Below are positions 60,117-64,000 of a DNA stretch of 64,000 nt, in pieces; position 1 is the first letter of the stretch; each line of letters begins with the position of its first letter. Location of the stretch: the NCBI GenBank assembly GCA_964460755.1, contig CAYWQL010000004.1, positions 38,637-102,636 on the forward strand, read 5' to 3'. The notes under the pieces were generated by a model. It saw nothing but the letters and a program-made list of their open reading frames with translations. It was not told the DNA's origin and did no database searches. The stretch is from JAYFNU01 sp964460755. GTDB taxonomy: Bacteria > Bacillota > Clostridia > Oscillospirales > Ruminococcaceae. A program made the position numbers and the translations under genes.

Positions 60117-62332
60117 ACGCCGGACTGCCGACGGATATCCCAACCGCGAAAAACGAGCTCATGGACACATTGTCGCTCATAGGGCTTGCAAACGATAAGC
60201 TTACCGAGATAGACACCACGCTCACCTACTACGCCGACAAAATCGGCTCGGCGCCACAGGACGAGATTGATGCGGTGATTGCCGAGTATGAGGCAAAGTA
60301 CAACGAATACAGAGACCTTATCGCGCAATACCACCAGTACCTCGGACAATACGACATCCCTGTCAATTTGAGTATAACTGCCGCCAAGGCCGCCGTGGAT
60401 GCCGCCACAGCACAGCTCGTGCAGTACAAGGCCGACATTGATGCTTCGATTGACGCCATAAACCGCTATCAGAGCGGCCGCGGCGCGCTCGCCGCCGCGC
60501 AGCAGACCCTTCAGAGCGCCGCCGCGCAGATATCCTCCGCAAAGGCACAGATAAGGCGGGGCGAAGCGAAGCTCGACGAAGCGAAGCTCGAGTACGCCGA
60601 CGGCGAGCAGCAGCTCGTCGATGCGAAGGCGCAGCTTGAAGATGTGAAGCTCGAGCGCTCGCAGCTGCGCTTGTACGACAGCTGGACAATTATGGACCGT
60701 TCGGCAAATCCGAGCGCAAACTTTACGTCCGGGTGCGTGGGCGTCGCGGAGAGGCTTTGCTACAGCGTCGCAACGTCCTTTGTATTCGTCGGCGCGATGA
60801 TTTGCTACACCGCCATTTCAAGGCTCATACGCGAGTCGCAGGTGCTCATCGGCGTGCAGAAAGCGCTCGGCTTCACCCGCACAGAGGTCACGCTGCGCTA
60901 CCTTGCTTATTCTATGCTCACGCTCATCCTGGGTATGCTGCTCGGAGTTCTGTTAGCCTTCTATGCTGTGGAGCCCGCAACGGATTCTGCCTATATGCCA
61001 CTGTTCGAATTTTCAGTCTACGTCAAATACCTGTCTGTGAAGGATATCCTCATAATAGGCTTCATCGAGTTCGTGTGCCTGCTGACAGCGGCGTGGTTTG
61101 CCTGCCGCAAGATGCTCTCGCGTCACGCAATAGACTTAATGCGCGGTGAGAAGCCCGGTGGAGGCCGCACCCACTTCTATGAGAAGACGCGCCTTTGGCA
61201 GCGCCTGTCGCTTTACACACAAACCACCGTGAATAACCTCGCGAACGACGCTCCCCGCGTCATCGCTACACTCGTGAGCGTCGTCGGCTGCACAGCGCTG
61301 GTCGTCGCGTCGATGTCTATGCGCTTGTGCATTATGCAGACGCCTATCCAGCACTTCAGCGAAAACGCGTTGTACGATGACGTGGTTGTCGGCGACAACC
61401 GTGTCGACGGCTCGCACGAAGCGCTGGCGTCGGTCCTTGACGATTCGGGAGTGCAGTATCTCTCGGCAAACAAAAACAGTTTTATTATTGAGGACGCAGA
61501 CGGCGAAATGTCCGCCGCAACTCTGATTGTACCCGAGAACACCGACGACCTCTACAGCTTTTTCAGTCTTAAGGGAGTACACGGCGAGCAGCTCGCGATG
61601 CCTGAGAAGGGCGTCCTGCTGAGCTACACCTACGCGAAATACTTTGGCACCAAAGTCGGGGATACCATCAAACTCATGGACATCAGCGGCAACCAGTACG
61701 AATGCACAGTTGCGGGAATCACCCAGCACTATGTTACCTCGTTCCAGCTTATGATGAGCGCCGATTACTACGAGCAGCTAATAGGCGAGAGCTCGGAAGG
61801 GAACTGCTTCTACATACTGCTTGGAGAAGCCGACGAAGCGGCGCTCGAAAGCAGTCTCAAGCAGGTCAGCGGATTCTATTCTTTCACTAATGACCGTACC
61901 TACTGGAACGGCGCTTTCTCCACTATGCTCTCTTCAATTGAGATTTCCACATACCTTTGCCTCGGTCTTTCGTTCGTGATGGCTATGCTGGTGCTGCTGA
62001 ACCTCAACGTGATGTTCATCAATGAAAAGAAACGCGAGCTCATCGTAATGCGCATCAACGGCTTCGGTCGCGCCGACGCTAAGCGCTACATCTACCGCGA
62101 CAATATCGTTCTCACGTCGCTCGGTATTTTTCTCGGTGTCGCTGTCGGCATTGGGCTCGGTATAATAGTGCTGATCAATCTCGAGCGGAAGGGTGACAAC
62201 ACCTACCTTGCGCCGAGTCTTATCGCCTGCCTCATCGGTACGGCCTCGAGCGCCCTGTTCGCGCTCATAACCAACATTATCGCGCTGCGGCGGGTGGATA
62301 AGCTCAAGATGTCCGATATCGGCAAGGTGTAA
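60117..62332 (+). CDS. FtsX/MacB-type ABC permease, C-terminal part (after assembly gap)
   Basis: About 738 codons, frame 2 after the gap. A long coiled coil (about the first 180 residues, with repeats such as GEAKLDEAKLEYADGEQQLVDAK) leads into three helices of the first FtsX domain (VATSFVFVGAMICYTAISRLIRESQVLIGVQKALGFTRTEV). A second outer domain and a second FtsX helix trio follow (LCLGLSFVMAMLVLLNLNVMFINEKKRELIVMRINGFGRADAK). This two-FtsX, coiled-coil-inserted layout occurs in gut Clostridia permeases. Substrate unknown; peptide efflux or resistance is possible given the adjacent RiPP-like genes. Confidence 0.85.
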
Positions 62333-62703
62333 GCCTATTCAGTCGGTAGCACCCGCAAAGCCAAATATGCGCCGCCGGTGCACCCGAACACGCTATACAC
62401 TTGACTCAAGCGATTTCAGAAAAAGCCCGTACTTACGGAATATTCGATTTACCAGCGCAGAAATCACCGAATCAGAGGACGATTTTGACAATACGATAGC
62501 CATTGGTATGTAAAAGAAAAGCACCGCTACTCAAAAGAATAGCGGTGCTTTTTGGCAAAGGCTAATAATATTGATACAGGGTGCAATTTTTTAAAGAAAA
62601 GCTCTGCACGGGTTTCAGCCGTTCTGCGAAAGTAAACGTCGTTTTGCGTGGGTACAAACTGCTCTGCATGTATGCTGTTCAACCGAGGATTATGCTCATT
62701 TTC
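62333..62703. other. Gene-free stretch
   Basis: No supported gene. It contains the transporter terminator (62517-62553). On both sides the sequence is unremarkable, with base composition falling towards the AT-rich right end. Confidence 0.6.
62517..62553 (+). terminator. Terminator of the ABC transporter unit
   Basis: AAAAGCACCGCTA / TAGCGGTGCTTTT perfect 13-bp stem, usable in both directions; it also faces the leftward XRE pair. Confidence 0.9.
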
Positions 62704-62907
62704 TCATTCAAAGTAAAATAATTCTTCAAATTTTTTATCCAGTGCAATGCAAAGAATCAGTGCAAGCTTAGCCGTCGGATTAAATTGACCCGTTTCAATA
62801 GAACTTATTGTATTTCTTGAAACGCCTACTGTTTCGGCAAGCTGTGCTTGAGACCAATTTCTTTCATTTCGTGCTTCTTTCAGACGATTTTTTAATTGCA
62901 GTTCCAT
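62704..62907 (-). CDS. XRE-family HTH regulator (small)
   Basis: 67 aa consisting only of the HTH: LKNRLKEARNERNWSQAQLAETVGVSRNTISSIETGQFNPTAKLALILCIALDKKFEELF. Small regulators of this kind pair with a membrane protein gene, as here (8-nt gap). It is the second gene of the leftward pair and most likely binds the two palindromes at its promoter. Confidence 0.88.
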   Translation of the reverse strand: MELQLKNRLKEARNERNWSQAQLAETVGVSRNTISSIETGQFNPTAKLALILCIALDKKFEELFYFE

Positions 62908-62915
62908 AAATCATC

Positions 62916-63251
62916 TCACCGCATTGCCGATGCTGATATTAGGTTATAAATATGAGTAGCAGAAAACGCAAGGACGATAACCCAGTATAAAACGGCAACA
63001 ATTGTCTCGTGCTTTCTCTTTAATTTAAAAGCTTTGACTGAAAATCCGGCAGCAGAAATGCTGAACACAACGGCATATAAACCGTAATTCATGCCGCCAC
63101 CGGTAAAAATTTGTATGCAAAAAAATACTGTTGCAAGTATTGAGGCTGCAATGGCTCCGGCATTTCCGCCTTCTTTTATGACCTCTTTTTCGTATAAATC
63201 TTTGCTTTTGTTTTCCGAACGGCTCTTTTCAAGGATTTCTTCCTTTTCCAT
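62916..63251 (-). CDS. DUF6442-like small membrane protein
   Basis: 111 aa. A charged N-terminus (MEKEEILEKSRSENKSKDLYEKEV) is followed by three predicted helices (about 30-48, 54-72, 84-105). The N-terminal KEEILEKSR...KDxYE pattern is that of DUF6442 proteins, which occur next to small XRE regulators in Firmicutes. Function unknown. Strong Shine-Dalgarno AGGAGGAAA. Confidence 0.75.
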   Translation of the reverse strand: MEKEEILEKSRSENKSKDLYEKEVIKEGGNAGAIAASILATVFFCIQIFTGGGMNYGLYAVVFSISAAGFSVKAFKLKRKHETIVAVLYWVIVLAFSATHIYNLISASAMR

Positions 63252-63264
63252 AATGCTTTCCTCC

Positions 63265-63282
63265 TGACAAGTTTTATTGTCA
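63265..63282. promoter_or_regulatory. Operator-like palindrome O2
   Basis: TGACAAGTTTTATTGTCA, an 18-bp imperfect palindrome between the -10 box and the ribosome site of the DUF6442/XRE pair. Confidence 0.6.
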
Positions 63283-63284
63283 TT

Positions 63285-63313
63285 ATCATACCACTGACAA
63301 GTTTACTTGTCAA
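63285..63313 (-). promoter_or_regulatory. Promoter of the DUF6442-XRE pair
   Basis: Perfect TTGACA (63308-63313), 17-bp spacer, TATGAT (63285-63290) on the minus strand. Confidence 0.85.
63295..63312. promoter_or_regulatory. Operator-like palindrome O1
   Basis: TGACAAGTTTACTTGTCA overlaps the -35 box. It starts exactly 30 bp from O2, three helical turns, so both sites lie on one DNA face. Confidence 0.65.
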
Positions 63314-63339
63314 GATATTTTTGCAAAGTTTTGTTTGCA

Positions 63340-63371
63340 AAAATAATAGCAGACTTGATTTCAAGTCTGCT
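63340..63371 (-). terminator. Leftward terminator-like hairpin
   Basis: AGCAGACTTGA / TCAAGTCTGCT with a 2-nt loop, followed on the minus strand by ATTATTTTTG. It would end transcripts coming from the hydrolase fragment side. Confidence 0.6.
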
Positions 63372-63655
63372 AAAGATTATATAAATAATCCTCATTCAAG
63401 ATTTCATCTCGTACAAAAATAAAAACGCTGACCTCTCAACTCATCGTATCAAAATCAGCATTCTTATATGGAGAAGGACACGAGTTTAATACAAAATGCA
63501 CACGGTAGCCTTGTTCCCGTTTGTTCCGTTTGCTTTGTGCACACCCTCGTCTTTTTCTGTTTGTTCCGTGTGTAGAGGGTACATATGAGAAAATGTGACT
63601 TTTACTTTTTTGATACTTTTCGCCAAAATTCTTAAAACTCCAATTTTGGGGTTTT
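63372..63655. other. No gene recognised
   Basis: About 280 bp without a supported gene. Short frames of 30-35 codons exist on both strands around 63470-63585 but have no ribosome sites. The repeated decamer GTTTGTTCCG (63529 and 63561 area) gives the stretch a low-complexity look. Confidence 0.5.
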
Positions 63656-63838
63656 CTATTGTGATTTATACATTGTTTTAAGGAATTCTGTTCCGGTCTC
63701 AGTCATAAAAACCTTAGTCATAAAGCTTTCAATGGATGCATCCGGCATATTGTCCTTAAAAGCATTTACCAGAAAGTCCGCCTCAACCAGTATCTGATAA
63801 TCGATTCCATGGATGTCGGTATAGGTATGATAAGTGCA
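63656..63838 (-). pseudogene. C-terminal fragment of an HD-domain hydrolase
   Basis: The leftward frame ends at 63656 and is closed upstream by a TGA at 63839-63841. The 60 codons include TYTDIHGIDYQILVEADFLVNAF and FMTKVFMTETGTEFLKTMY, which I recognise as the end of clostridial HD-domain phosphohydrolases of about 200 aa. No start or HD motif remains, so this is a 5'-truncated relic. Family recall is by eye. Confidence 0.55.
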
Positions 63839-63904
63839 TCAAATGTGGGAAATGCGTTCGATTTTGCCCCATGAAAGCATTGGTGTTAGAATAATATAGC
63901 AGGC

Positions 63905-63952
63905 ATAATATAGCATTTTTATTGACATATGTCAATAAAAATGCCATATTAT
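63905..63952. repeat. 48-bp palindrome
   Basis: Two 24-base arms (63905-63928 and 63929-63952) are reverse complements with one mismatch (63912/63945) and no spacer; the centre is GACATATGTC. A direct repeat of its outer ATAATATAGCA lies just to the left (from about 63892). Could be an operator, a mobile-element end or a processing site. Confidence 0.85.
63922..63950 (+). promoter_or_regulatory. Candidate promoter inside the palindrome
   Basis: TTGACA (63922-63927), 17-bp spacer, CATATT (63945-63950), 27 nt before the ATG at 63978. Confidence 0.45.
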
Positions 63953-63977
63953 TTATCGTAAGAAGGAGGCGAAAGCT

Positions 63978-64000
63978 ATGCTGCAAGATGATTGTGTCGA
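63978..64000 (+). CDS. Start of a gene running off the window
   Basis: ATG at 63978 with a strong Shine-Dalgarno (GAAGGAGG, 7 nt) after the palindrome/promoter. Only MLQDDCV can be read, too little to name a product. Confidence 0.5.

Noticed and set aside
59221..60349. Frames on both strands running through the N-run
   Set aside because: They are open only because N codons cannot be stops; on the minus strand they mirror the permease gene.
63783..63986. 67-codon leftward frame at the right end
   Set aside because: It crosses the palindrome and conflicts with the better frame that matches an HD-hydrolase C-terminus.
1..64000. Search for CRISPR arrays, rRNA genes, transposases and integrases
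   Set aside because: None seen in the readable sequence; only the palindrome at 63.9 kb hints at mobile DNA.

Overview
The window reads as a chromosomal segment of an endospore-forming, anaerobic, Gram-positive member of the Clostridia. The evidence is a set of sporulation genes (dpaAB, spoIVB, spo0A, yabP, yabQ, a SpoVB-type flippase) together with anaerobic traits: a ferredoxin-linked 2-oxoacid oxidoreductase, oxygen-independent HemZ, superoxide reductase and a pyrophosphate-type phosphofructokinase. Lysine/DAP synthesis uses DapL, and there are IspD-IspF and IspH-S1 fusions, all familiar in Clostridia. An Oscillospirales-like origin is plausible but cannot be settled from sequence alone. 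A run of 100 N inside one gene shows that this is a draft scaffold.

Left part (1-8 kb): a truncated acyl-CoA synthetase behind a T-box leader. Next is a leftward operon dapF-dapL followed by three tandem zinc-ribbon/membrane paralogues and a DUF2752 protein. hflX is divergent from it, followed by the dipicolinate synthase pair dpaAB.

Core (8-47.7 kb): a long rightward block. It holds a flavoprotein-cmk-plsC-ispH/S1 operon, a Ca2+-type P-ATPase, spoIVB-spo0A and a four-subunit 2-oxoacid:ferredoxin oxidoreductase operon. It continues with ispDF, the c-di-AMP pair cdaA-cdaR, a flavoprotein, recJ, relA, a scar resembling dtd, an MBL hydrolase, hemZ and a nucleoside kinase. The classic spoVB-mazG-hup-rqcP-yabP-yabQ-divIC segment follows, then hpf, an rRNA methyltransferase, a phosphatase, cimA, a membrane XRE regulator, a TraX-like protein, PPi-phosphofructokinase, alanine racemase and tRNA-Ser.

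Right part (47.7-64 kb) is accessory. It contains a beta-propeller-like/zinc-ribbon membrane pair, tRNA-Leu, superoxide reductase and two membrane-anchored proteins of unclear role. It also contains a small RiPP-like locus: two double-glycine-leader precursors and a radical SAM/SPASM maturase. Both precursor promoters carry the same 20-bp element in place of a -35 box. Beyond it lies a GAF-ABC ATPase (broken by one extra G) with a very large coiled-coil FtsX-type permease, whose base usage differs from the core. The AT-rich end has an XRE/DUF6442-type pair with two palindromic operators, a hydrolase fragment and a 48-bp perfect-but-one palindrome in front of a gene that runs off the window.

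The best candidates for something undescribed are the RiPP-like locus with its shared promoter element, and the T-box controlled acyl-CoA synthetase.
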